Positions 1 to 6,084 of a stretch of 8,521 nucleotides of DNA are shown here, piece by piece. Under the pieces are notes generated by a model. It was not told where the DNA came from and made no database searches. It was given only the letters and a program-made list of their open reading frames with translations. The position numbers and the translations under genes are program-made. Source of the stretch: an archaeon. GTDB taxonomy: Archaea; Nanobdellota; Nanobdellia; Woesearchaeales; GW2011-AR9. The first letter of the stretch is position 1, and the number at the start of each line of letters is the position of its first letter. The stretch lies in assembly GCA_020053615.1 (NCBI GenBank), contig JAGVMW010000186.1, positions 1-8,521 of the forward strand. Direction: 5' to 3'.

Positions 1-81
1 ACGTTCTCCGTAAGAGACAACCCTCTTGTCAGCTCGACGTACACGTCGAAGAGGCTCGACCTGATGATAGTGGTGCTTCAT
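1..81 (-). CDS. N-terminus of unidentified basic protein (runs off left edge)
   Basis: A 27-codon open frame starts at ATG 81 and leaves the window at base 1. It begins MKHHYHQVEP and is rich in Arg/Lys and His, including an RRVRR stretch. I do not recognise the family. The start is supported by a TATA box centred about 24-25 bases upstream, the spacing expected for a leaderless archaeal mRNA, and no Shine-Dalgarno is visible. Base composition is clearly more GC-rich than the flanking genes, which may reflect a conserved or highly expressed gene, but the fragment is short. It lies downstream of the surface-protein genes beyond a terminator-like hairpin, so it is probably a separate transcription unit. 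Confidence 0.6.
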   Translation of the reverse strand, partial: MKHHYHQVEPLRRVRRADKRVVSYGER

Positions 82-100
82 TTTAGTGAAGTATTACGGC

Positions 101-120
101 ATAAAATTATCTGTTTCCAA
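101..120 (-). promoter_or_regulatory. Archaeal BRE/TATA promoter of the left-edge gene
   Basis: Reading on the minus strand, TTGGAAACAG (120-111, BRE-like, purine-rich) is followed directly by ATAATTTTAT (110-101). The centre of the TATA element lies about 24-25 bases before ATG 81, which would place transcription initiation at or next to the start codon. This fits a leaderless transcript. Confidence 0.55.
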
Positions 121-177
121 AGCCTTCCCTACTCCTTTCAACCCAGCAAATAAGAACACTCCCAAAACCACTTAACC

Positions 178-207
178 AAAAATGCAAAGAATTGGCAAAT
201 CCTTGCA
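178..207 (-). terminator. Hairpin plus T-run downstream of the surface-protein genes
   Basis: On the minus strand, TGCAAGGA (207-200) pairs with TCTTTGCA (190-183), 8 bp with one G-T pair and a 9-base loop. A run of five T follows (182-178). It lies about 18 bases after the stop codon of the 337-aa gene. The remainder of 82-224 holds the promoter above and no convincing open frame. Confidence 0.45.
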
Positions 208-224
208 ATTGTAATGAACTAGTT

Positions 225-1238
225 TTACGCTCCCAGCTCACCGAATGCCTGCCGTATCTCCGGCTCTTTCCAGCCAGTGCTCTGCGCCAGAATTGTTTTT
301 ATATCTCCATCAGAAGTTCCCATCTGCCGCTCTTTGACTACCCAGTCTTTCAACTCGTCTAAATTGTAAACTTGTTTGGGTTTGCGCAAAACTAAAATTA
401 GAACGATTACAAACACGGCTAATACTACAAATGCCGCTAAGCCGAGAATATAATACATGTATTTATCCCATATTGAGATAGTTTTTTCTGTAACTGCCTG
501 CTTTAGTTCAGCTACAAATCCCTGCTCTGATGGTGGTGGTGGAGGCGGAGTATATACTTGTTGTATTGGAGCAACAAACTCCTGACAGCCTTTCTGTTCT
601 ACCGGTTTGAACTGGGTCGTTCCGCAGAGATGTAAGTCAGTGCAGGTTCTATCCTGCGTTCCATAGTTGCAGGGGGACCAGATGGAACACACCCATGATT
701 CAGCACAGAAAGTACAATTCTGCACTTCAGTAACGTTCTGTTTACACTTCTTTAAATCAACACAATTACGTGATTGTTTTGATGAAGAATTACATGCACT
801 CCATTTAGTACAATTCCAGTTGGAGCTGCAACCACCGCCACCATCAGATGGAGCTGGAGGGGGAATAATAGTACTAGGAACATCGCCTGATGTTCCATTA
901 CCAGTTCCACTACTAGTTACACAATTGGAGCCGACACAGAAATTAACACTTTTCTTTTCTCCTCCGCAAGAAAGATAAAGAGAATAATTTCCACCTGCAG
1001 TAGGAGTATAAACTGATTTGAAAGTTTTATCTGTCTGAGTGAGTGATTGATCAAACCATACTTGGGTTCCTTGGACATTTATCTGAAAAGCAACAAAGAT
1101 AGAAGGAGCATTGCAACTTCCACCTAAATTAATTGCTGATCCAAGGGGATAACTACTTCCTAAATTTGTCGAAATTTCTGCTACCACAAACGGCGTCATT
1201 AAAACAAAAATTAAAATAACAAATTTATTTAACTTCAT
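225..1238 (-). CDS. Membrane-anchored surface protein with two thrombospondin-1-like repeats
   Basis: The protein has 337 aa, starting at ATG 1238. I prefer this to ATG 1277 because a signal peptide then begins at once (MKLNKFVILIFVLMTPFVVA) and GGTGGG lies just upstream. The order is: signal peptide 1-20; Ig-like beta segment about 22-110; Gly/Pro linker; two Cys-rich modules about 137-175 and 178-218 with the C-x4-W-x-C-x2-W-x2-C pattern of thrombospondin type 1 repeats; a PPPPPP stretch near 231-236; a membrane span about 263-285; and a cytoplasmic tail of about 50 aa. The tail (LDELKDWVVKERQMG...GWKEPEIRQAF) resembles a small helical domain often found at the C-terminus of DPANN surface proteins. 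It overlaps the upstream surface-protein gene by 14 bp, implying co-translation. A role in adhesion or envelope structure is inferred only. Confidence 0.85.
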   Translation of the reverse strand: MKLNKFVILIFVLMTPFVVAEISTNLGSSYPLGSAINLGGSCNAPSIFVAFQINVQGTQVWFDQSLTQTDKTFKSVYTPTAGGNYSLYLSCGGEKKSVNFCVGSNCVTSSGTGNGTSGDVPSTIIPPPAPSDGGGGCSSNWNCTKWSACNSSSKQSRNCVDLKKCKQNVTEVQNCTFCAESWVCSIWSPCNYGTQDRTCTDLHLCGTTQFKPVEQKGCQEFVAPIQQVYTPPPPPPSEQGFVAELKQAVTEKTISIWDKYMYYILGLAAFVVLAVFVIVLILVLRKPKQVYNLDELKDWVVKERQMGTSDGDIKTILAQSTGWKEPEIRQAFGELGA

Positions 1239-3507
1239 AGTTACCCACCGCATAGGCATTATTAATTTCTGTACCATTTAGACTGAGCCAGTTAGTCCAT
1301 ACAAATGCTTTTATGGTGTAATTTCCAACAGCAGAAGGCAAGTAATCAAAACTTAACGTTTCTTCACCACCTTTTGCTAAAGCCAGTTTTGGCTCATAGT
1401 GCACGGAAGCATCATTGCTTTGGCTATCTAAAACTTTTACAAAGAAAAGATGTGATGGAATGATTACATTTGTTGCTTTAAGGGTTGCTTTGACAGAATA
1501 GGAATTACTCTTGGACATAATTTGCACAAGACCGCCACTCGTTTTATTAGTTACTTCTAGGGTGATTAGGGAGATAGAAACTAGAGAGACACACTTTCCT
1601 ACACTGCAGATAAATGTATCCCCAGCACACTTAGTTCCACAACTGCCACAGTTGTTAATATCAGTTTGCAGATTTACTTCAGCAGTTCCATTACAACATT
1701 CTTTGCCAGTGGGACAGGAGACAGAAGTACTTACATCACAAGAACTTTCATAGAATTGAAACTTAGATTTCCCTTCAGCAACACATCTTTCTGCAGCTGA
1801 CACACTTAAAGCCACGGGGTCAGTAGTAGTTGGACTAAACCAATCTTTGGAATTATTCCCTATTTCTGACGGACAAAAAGTAGAAGAACCACCGCTCCAT
1901 GCTACATTTGATGGACTTATCTTAAGATATTGGTATTGTGATGAGGCTCCAGATGATCCCGATACTTTCACGATGGGAACGCCACGATATACTTCAGCGC
2001 AAGTTTGATTCTTAATAAAAGACATATTCACATAATCGTTTATTTTTATTCTATTGGCGCAGGTACTATCGGTTTTAATATCTCCCACTACTTTGTTTTG
2101 ACCAGAAACATTACACTTAAATCCGGTATTCTTACAGGCACCGTCTGTACAAGAATAATTAAAACCATAGCCATTAACACAATCCATTTCTAGAGACAAA
2201 TTCCCCCCACTTGCACAAATTTGCTCTTTCAAAACATCATTAGCGCCACAACTGTCGATTGAAATTGAATCGGGAGACTTAGTTTTAACTGTGCCTTTCA
2301 CAAAGAACTCATTGGACAGATAAGCATCAGTATCCCCGCAAGTAAGCGTTGCTGCATCTGTTGAGTTCATACAGATTCCTAAAGTGCAGGTTAATCCAGA
2401 TTTACAAGTTGAATTTATTTTTTGCAAAACAGGTAATCCTGAAATGAGATAGCATGGTTCTTTTTCGTTAGATAAAGTGCAACTGCTATAATTTACAGAA
2501 CAACTTGATGAACAAGTTAGAGTTCCACCGCTAAATCCATACTGCGTACAATTTTCTTTAAAAATAGTTCCATCACACGTTTCAGTGCCTTCTATGACTC
2601 CATTTCCACAAACTTGGGCTGGAACAACACACTTGCCTAATTTACATACCTTTCCTTCTGCAGTACAATTGGTTATCATATTCAGTTTATTGCCGCAAGC
2701 AGTAGAAGTACAATTTAACACATGAGAATTATCAGAACTGCACATATTTAGTCCATTGGTGATACATTGACTTTCGTTTCCTTGTTGACACACACATTGA
2801 TTATTTTGTAAAGTCTGGCCTATGGGACAGATAATAGTTGTTGGTTTAATCATAATGTAACCACTATTTAGATTAGGAAAAGACATCTTTTCATCAGTTT
2901 CTGAAGATAAATCTATCACCGTAAAATTGCTGAAAAGTAAATTAGCGATTTTGTTAATGGGTACTGCAGTTGCCGTAAAATTAATCTCGGCAATAAGAGT
3001 GTTACCAGTAATAGCATTGCCGCAAGTATTATTACTGCACAATCCAGCATATTCAAACTTAATTTTTCCTGGCGTGCAATTAGCGGTCTTAAGTATCGCC
3101 AAATCACCAGGACTATTTGTTTTAAACTTCTTATCCATCTTCTCAAAGATTTTAGAACAATCAGCAGTTAAAACATCTGACGGATACGTCAACTCAAACC
3201 CTACTGCTACTGACTTAGCGTTACTTATATTTACTTTAACTGGAATAGAAAAAGTATCTCCGACATCAACACTACTTCCGCTTTGGAGAAAAATTCCGGC
3301 TTCATCTTCTGCTGGCTCAGTGAAGGTCATCATCACCGCCTTCCCTACAAACTGCTTGGAAAAGAACAACAATAATCCTAATCCTACAATAGCAATTACG
3401 GCAATAATCCCAATAATCATTGATTTATTCGCTTCAGCTTTATGGCTGATAAAATTACGTCTAGGCTGCGGCGGATGCCGGTGCGGTTTTTTAAGTTTGT
3501 GTTTCAT
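1225..3507 (-). CDS. Large N-terminally anchored Cys-rich surface protein with cohesin-like domain
   Basis: The protein has 760 aa. Residues 1-29 are a basic, His/Pro-rich cytoplasmic tail, followed by one membrane span at about 30-57, so the bulk is outside the cell. Residues about 68-222 look like a cohesin-type beta-sandwich (VGDTFSIPVKV, VGFELTYPSDVL). A Cys-rich region follows at about 227-640. It includes CGNGVIEGTETCDG (300-313), matching the repeat often called the Myxococcus Cys-rich repeat, and DINNCGSCGTKC (616-627), another known Cys repeat. The C-terminus (about 645-760) is an Ig/CARDB-like sandwich with YTIKAFVW. Many N-x-S/T sequons suggest heavy glycosylation. It begins with the same start-region sequence as four MNT genes and probably forms an operon with the 337-aa gene. 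The substrate or binding partner is unknown. Confidence 0.85.
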   Translation of the reverse strand: MKHKLKKPHRHPPQPRRNFISHKAEANKSMIIGIIAVIAIVGLGLLLFFSKQFVGKAVMMTFTEPAEDEAGIFLQSGSSVDVGDTFSIPVKVNISNAKSVAVGFELTYPSDVLTADCSKIFEKMDKKFKTNSPGDLAILKTANCTPGKIKFEYAGLCSNNTCGNAITGNTLIAEINFTATAVPINKIANLLFSNFTVIDLSSETDEKMSFPNLNSGYIMIKPTTIICPIGQTLQNNQCVCQQGNESQCITNGLNMCSSDNSHVLNCTSTACGNKLNMITNCTAEGKVCKLGKCVVPAQVCGNGVIEGTETCDGTIFKENCTQYGFSGGTLTCSSSCSVNYSSCTLSNEKEPCYLISGLPVLQKINSTCKSGLTCTLGICMNSTDAATLTCGDTDAYLSNEFFVKGTVKTKSPDSISIDSCGANDVLKEQICASGGNLSLEMDCVNGYGFNYSCTDGACKNTGFKCNVSGQNKVVGDIKTDSTCANRIKINDYVNMSFIKNQTCAEVYRGVPIVKVSGSSGASSQYQYLKISPSNVAWSGGSSTFCPSEIGNNSKDWFSPTTTDPVALSVSAAERCVAEGKSKFQFYESSCDVSTSVSCPTGKECCNGTAEVNLQTDINNCGSCGTKCAGDTFICSVGKCVSLVSISLITLEVTNKTSGGLVQIMSKSNSYSVKATLKATNVIIPSHLFFVKVLDSQSNDASVHYEPKLALAKGGEETLSFDYLPSAVGNYTIKAFVWTNWLSLNGTEINNAYAVGNYEVK

Positions 3508-3519
3508 CTTGACCTCTTT
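3502..3519 (-). promoter_or_regulatory. Conserved start-region element at the 760-aa surface gene
   Basis: On the minus strand this reads AAAGAGGTCAAGATGAAA, with GAGGT as Shine-Dalgarno five or so bases before ATG 3507. It is the same 18-nt consensus found at four MNT genes in this window. Confidence 0.65.
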
Positions 3520-3539
3520 TATAGGATATAAATTATTTT

Positions 3540-3968
3540 TTATTTAATCTTTTTAGTTGCATTTTTTCTTGATATAAACGTTTTAATTTGTTCTGTCAAC
3601 AGTTCAACAGAGTTTATCTTTTTAGATATTTCATAGATGCTCTTTTCAGTAACATCAAAATATTCATGAGCCAGAACATTTCTCATTGAAACTAGATATT
3701 CCATTTGTTTAGCTACCTCATTGCTAATAACTCCATTCCGATTTAAGATTTGAAATATTTCTTTATAAGAAGAGGCAATTCCCATCTTATTTTCCCTCAC
3801 TATTTCTTCTCCTAAATCTATTGCCCGATTGAGTATTGCAAATAAAATCATTGATAATGAATAAAACTTTTCTTTGGTTAAAGATTCTGCGCTTTTCACA
3901 TTCAACTCTTTAAGGTCATTAAAATATTTTTCCAGATTTCCGATTATTTTTAAAATTTTTTCAAACAT
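3540..3968 (-). CDS. HEPN-domain toxin, module F (HepT-like)
   Basis: The protein has 142 aa, starting at ATG 3968 (MFEKILK...). An upstream ATG at 4061 would lie deep inside the MNT gene and add residues with no family resemblance. It is an all-helical HEPN protein with R-NVLA-H-E-Y, an RX4HXY motif at R96, H101 and Y103, near the last third of the protein. In HepT proteins R and H form the RNase site and the Tyr is the residue AMPylated by the cognate MNT. The start overlaps the end of the upstream MNT by 8 nt (ATGTTTGA), and GGGGTGG lies just upstream. It is a paralogue of the HEPN at 5665-6084. Assignment as toxin is from the family; activity on RNA or tRNA is inferred. Confidence 0.85.
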   Translation of the reverse strand: MFEKILKIIGNLEKYFNDLKELNVKSAESLTKEKFYSLSMILFAILNRAIDLGEEIVRENKMGIASSYKEIFQILNRNGVISNEVAKQMEYLVSMRNVLAHEYFDVTEKSIYEISKKINSVELLTEQIKTFISRKNATKKIK

Positions 3969-4365
3969 AGGCCACCCCAGGCAGTAAATCTTCCATCTGC
4001 CTTTTGATGATTGGTTTAAAATCCTGGTAATCTTTAAAGGTTCTCCATTTGATAGATTCAACTGCTTCTTTATCTTTTAAATAGAGTTCTTTTCCTTCGC
4101 GGAAGACTTTCCATCTTACATTAAATGGTAAATCTTCGAACAAAACCACATCAACCTTTCTTGAAGAATTGCCCAGAAGGCTGGCTTTTTCTTCATCATT
4201 CAGATTAGAAGCAAGGACGCAGATATCAATATCAGAAAGTGGAGTTGTTTTATTTTTTGCCTGAGAACCAAATAAATAGATTCCCAAGACCCTTTTATTG
4301 GTGGAGATATCACTAACTATCTTCTTTAAAAGGTTCGGGTAATTTTTTATAGGAGTACGTTTCAT
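3961..4365 (-). CDS. Minimal nucleotidyltransferase antitoxin, module F (MntA-like)
   Basis: The protein has 134 aa and the complete MNT signature: G33-S34, ten residues, then D45-x-D47 (LFGSQAKNKTTPLSDID), and a third acidic residue at D72 (VDVVLFEDLP). These are the polymerase-beta-type metal-binding residues used to transfer AMP from ATP to a partner protein. The C-terminal DYQDFKPIIKRQMEDLL helix is typical of archaeal MNTs paired with HEPNs. It overlaps the HEPN gene at 3540-3968 by 8 nt, so the two are co-translated. The start at 4365 carries the conserved 18-nt start element, with GAGACC in place of GAGGYC. The closest relative in the window is the MNT at 6077-6469. Confidence 0.88.
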   Translation of the reverse strand: MKRTPIKNYPNLLKKIVSDISTNKRVLGIYLFGSQAKNKTTPLSDIDICVLASNLNDEEKASLLGNSSRKVDVVLFEDLPFNVRWKVFREGKELYLKDKEAVESIKWRTFKDYQDFKPIIKRQMEDLLPGVAYV

Positions 4366-4377
4366 GTTGGTCTCTTT
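4360..4377 (-). promoter_or_regulatory. Conserved start-region element, module F MNT
   Basis: The minus strand reads AAAGAGACCAACATGAAA. This is the most divergent copy: the Shine-Dalgarno core is GAGA instead of GAGG. A TATA-like TTTTATAT lies farther upstream (about 4411-4418), so this module may also have its own promoter. Confidence 0.55.
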
Positions 4378-4448
4378 TTATCTCGGATTAGCTCTTGATA
4401 ATTATTACGCAGATATAAAATTAACTGTTCTCTGGCTTCATTGAGCAA
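4362..4448 (-). pseudogene. Possible remnant of a HEPN partner for the module E MNT
   Basis: A 28-codon frame can start at TTG 4448, overlapping the stop of the upstream MNT, and ends in TGA overlapping ATG 4365. It begins LLNEAREQLI, which resembles the first helix of HEPN proteins, but it is far too short to fold as one and lacks an RX4-6H motif. The same frame also runs through the Shine-Dalgarno of the next gene, so part of it may be open by chance. I keep it as a weak candidate because the MNT upstream otherwise has no partner. Confidence 0.25.
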
Positions 4449-4827
4449 CTTTCCATCCAATTTTAACACCTCTTTCAAATAATGGCTTTACAAGTTTACT
4501 GATTGCTTTTTTAGTGGGAAGAATATTTTTACCATACAATAGTTTGTGTTTATGGCAAACTTCGTATATCAATGGTCCAGGATACTTAAAATCTTCTTCT
4601 TCCATGATTACCACATCTACGGGCTTATCCGTTTTTAAGCCTGCTTTTATCTTTCCTGCGATTTGCCATTCTTTGTGCATTCTTTTCTTGGTGATGATTA
4701 AAAAATCATAATCGTTAGCAGTGCTAGGGGAACTAACCGCACTGCCAAATAGAACCACTGAAGATAAATTTTCATCTAAGTGCGCTTTACATAACTTAAT
4801 GCACTCGTTAGCGATATTTTTATCCAC
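4438..4827 (-). CDS. Minimal nucleotidyltransferase, module E (no intact HEPN partner)
   Basis: The protein has 129 aa from GTG 4827 (VDKNIANECIK...). ATG 4854 and ATG 4875 are also in frame, but that stretch belongs to the duplicated 3' end of another MNT gene read in a different frame. GGAGGGAG sits at a good distance before the GTG. The active site is complete: G28-S29, nine residues, D39-x-D41 (FGSAVSSPSTANDYD), and D71 (PVDVVIMEEEDF). The C-terminus (VKIGWKVAQ) looks natural. It is a different MNT subfamily from the other five. The GTG lies in GTGGATAA, overlapping the stop of the truncated MNT upstream, exactly where the module B HEPN remnant starts after its MNT. Whether it acts alone or on another HEPN is unknown. 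Confidence 0.75.
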   Translation of the reverse strand: MDKNIANECIKLCKAHLDENLSSVVLFGSAVSSPSTANDYDFLIITKKRMHKEWQIAGKIKAGLKTDKPVDVVIMEEEDFKYPGPLIYEVCHKHKLLYGKNILPTKKAISKLVKPLFERGVKIGWKVAQ

Positions 4828-4941
4828 TTTCCACTCCCTCCAGATAACTTTCATAAATGGGCTTGAAGTGCTCAAATTCGCGCTCTACTTGGAAGTACAA
4901 GTCATATAAAGCATCTTCGTCTTTGCAGTAGATAATTTTGG
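4820..4941 (-). repeat. 122-bp duplicated segment, copy 2
   Basis: It aligns without gaps to 6619-6740 (offset 1799). My hand count gives 12 mismatches in 122, about 90% identity. Both copies end at the MNT stop codon inside GTGGATAA; similarity stops within a few bases on each side. Confidence 0.85.
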
Positions 4942-4963
4942 TTTGTATTTTTTCTGGTATCAT
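4820..4963 (-). pseudogene. 5'-truncated MNT gene (47-codon ORF), duplicate of the module B 3' end
   Basis: The frame from ATG 4963 (MIPEKIQTKIIYC...) to TAA 4820 encodes 47 aa. The last 39-40 residues differ at only two positions from the C-terminus of the intact MNT at 6619-7020 (shared end LEGVESG). The catalytic half, with GS and DxD, is missing, so it cannot be a nucleotidyltransferase. No Shine-Dalgarno is visible before the ATG; the leader reads CCACCTCGGCC. It is most likely the left-over end of a second copy of module B. It could still be translated and could couple translation to the GTG of the following MNT through the GTGGATAA overlap. Confidence 0.7.
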
Positions 4964-4996
4964 GGCCGAGGTGGTTTAAGTTGACTTCTATTTGAA

Positions 4997-5350
4997 TTAT
5001 TTTGTCTTTTTCAGTTCAGCTTTAATTATTGCTGTTATTTGTTTCTTTAGAAGCGGGAGATCTTCTTTGATGATGTTAAATACGATATCTAAGTCCGTGC
5101 CAAAATAATTGTGGACCAGCTTGTCCCTGGTTCTGGCGATTGCGGACCATTCTACCTGCGGATATCTGGTAACGAAGTCAACAGTTAATTTCTTTATCTC
5201 TTCCCCTATCACTTCCAGACGCTTTATCACGGCATCCTGAAGCATTTCATCTTTAACAAACTGCTCGTTAGATACTTGTGACATATACTTTTCTACTTTT
5301 TGGATGCATTCTAAAATGTGACGGAGGATTATAACGATATCTTTACTCAT
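4997..5350 (-). CDS. hepT: HepT-type HEPN toxin, module D
   Basis: The protein has 117 aa, the usual HepT (DUF86) length. A five-helix pattern is expected. The hallmark R-DKLV-H-N-Y is at R75, H80 and Y82 (RX4HXY), with the family-typical upstream segment KRLEVIGEEIKKL and the Y-P-x-x-x-W stretch (YPQVEWSAIARTRD). In characterised HepT/MntA pairs R and H are needed for RNA cleavage, and Tyr is AMPylated by the MNT to silence the toxin. The ATG overlaps the upstream MNT stop by 4 nt (ATGA), so translation is coupled. The C-terminus is Lys-rich (ELKKTK). Of the HEPNs here this is the closest to canonical HepT; the cellular RNA target is unknown. Confidence 0.88.
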   Translation of the reverse strand: MSKDIVIILRHILECIQKVEKYMSQVSNEQFVKDEMLQDAVIKRLEVIGEEIKKLTVDFVTRYPQVEWSAIARTRDKLVHNYFGTDLDIVFNIIKEDLPLLKKQITAIIKAELKKTK

Positions 5351-5646
5351 AGTATTCTTACCTCCTCTTTTAGTATAATGTCTTTGAGCAAAGGGTGAAG
5401 TGAATTATAGGTTAACAAATCAACCTTTCGGCCTAAAGCTGCTTCTAACTTTAGTTCTAGCTTGACCAAGTCCAGCAGGCTTTTTCCTTTCTTTAGTTTG
5501 ACTAACATGTCTATATCACTATCAGAGCGCTGGTCTCCACGGACGTAAGAGCCAAAAATCCCCGCTTTAGTTATGCCTTCAGCTTTAAGGAGGGGCAGGG
5601 ACTGATTAATTATCCTTTTTAGTCGGGAAAATGATTTGGGTTTCAT
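5347..5646 (-). CDS. mntA: MntA-type nucleotidyltransferase antitoxin, module D
   Basis: The protein has 99 aa, the compact length of canonical MntA. The active site has G32-S33, ten residues, D44-x-D46 (FGSYVRGDQRSDSDID), and the third carboxylate D76 (GRKVDLLTY). The C-terminal LKDIILKEEVRIL is typical of the family, where short I-L-x-E-x-x-x-I/L ends are common. Its expected role is to transfer AMP groups to the Tyr of the HepT encoded 4 nt back in overlap. The gene order is MNT then HEPN. It sits 18 bp after the HEPN of module C and carries the conserved start-region element, so it is probably in the same transcript. Confidence 0.88.
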   Translation of the reverse strand: MKPKSFSRLKRIINQSLPLLKAEGITKAGIFGSYVRGDQRSDSDIDMLVKLKKGKSLLDLVKLELKLEAALGRKVDLLTYNSLHPLLKDIILKEEVRIL

Positions 5647-5658
5647 GTTGGCCTCTTT
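5641..5658 (-). promoter_or_regulatory. Conserved start-region element, module D MNT
   Basis: The minus strand reads AAAGAGGCCAACATGAAA, with the GAGG core five bases before ATG 5646. It occupies most of the 18-bp gap after the preceding HEPN gene. Confidence 0.6.
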
Positions 5659-5664
5659 TAAGTG

Positions 5665-6084
5665 TTAAACTTTTAATAGCTTTTTCACTTCTTTAATTAA
5701 TTTTGGGATAGCTTCAATGCTTGCTTTAACTGCTTTAAACATCTCACCAACCCTAAAGCGGTAATATTCATGAGCAATAAGATTCCGCGCACTTACGAGA
5801 TAAGACAACTCCTGCCACAGTTTCTTATCAATTACCTTATTTTCATAAAGCAAGTAAAAATGCTCGGCATAAGTCCCGGGGAAACCCAGTTTTTTGCTGG
5901 TAATTACTTCCTGAGCTAAGTCAATAGAGCGATTTACGGCACTAAACATTAACATAGCAGCGGCGTGCAAGTTTCTCCAATCTTTGGTTAAGTCCTCTTC
6001 TGAACGGAAGTTTAATTCTTTTAACTTACTTAAACACTCATCAATGTCCCCTACCATCTTAGCTATTCTTTCTGTATCAAGCAT
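5665..6084 (-). CDS. HEPN-domain toxin, module C (HepT-like)
   Basis: The protein has 139 aa. It is an all-helical HEPN protein with R100-NLIA-H105-E-Y107 (RX4HXY), so it keeps both the predicted RNase pair and the Tyr modified by MNT partners. It is paralogous to the module F HEPN: shared landmarks are LKELN, NR-x-IDL, SYLVS-x-RN and AHEY. The start ATG 6084 overlaps the MNT stop by 8 nt (ATGCTTGA), the same overlap geometry as module F. Its product would be held inactive by the MNT at 6077-6469. Whether modules C and F cross-neutralise is not known. Confidence 0.87.
   Translation of the reverse strand: MLDTERIAKMVGDIDECLSKLKELNFRSEEDLTKDWRNLHAAAMLMFSAVNRSIDLAQEVITSKKLGFPGTYAEHFYLLYENKVIDKKLWQELSYLVSARNLIAHEYYRFRVGEMFKAVKASIEAIPKLIKEVKKLLKV

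Noticed and set aside
667..978. 103-aa open frame on the plus strand
   Set aside because: It is antisense to the thrombospondin-like repeats and Pro-rich linker, with low-complexity product and no start signal.
1239..1277. Upstream ATG for the 337-aa surface protein
   Set aside because: It would add 13 residues before the signal peptide; ATG 1238 has GGTGGG at the right distance.
2927..3547. 206-aa open frame on the plus strand
   Set aside because: It lies antisense to the 760-aa surface protein, whose domains, Cys pattern and anchor are convincing. It has no ribosome-binding site and no recognisable motif; the AT-rich antisense frame explains it.
3969..4061. Upstream ATG for the module F HEPN
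   Set aside because: It would overlap the MNT by 101 bp, and the extra residues do not resemble HEPN N-termini. ATG 3968 repeats the 8-nt overlap of module C.
4828..4875. ATG 4875 and ATG 4854 as starts of the module E MNT
   Set aside because: This stretch is the duplicated 3' end of another MNT read in a different frame; the matching position in module B shows the downstream gene starting at GTGGATAA.
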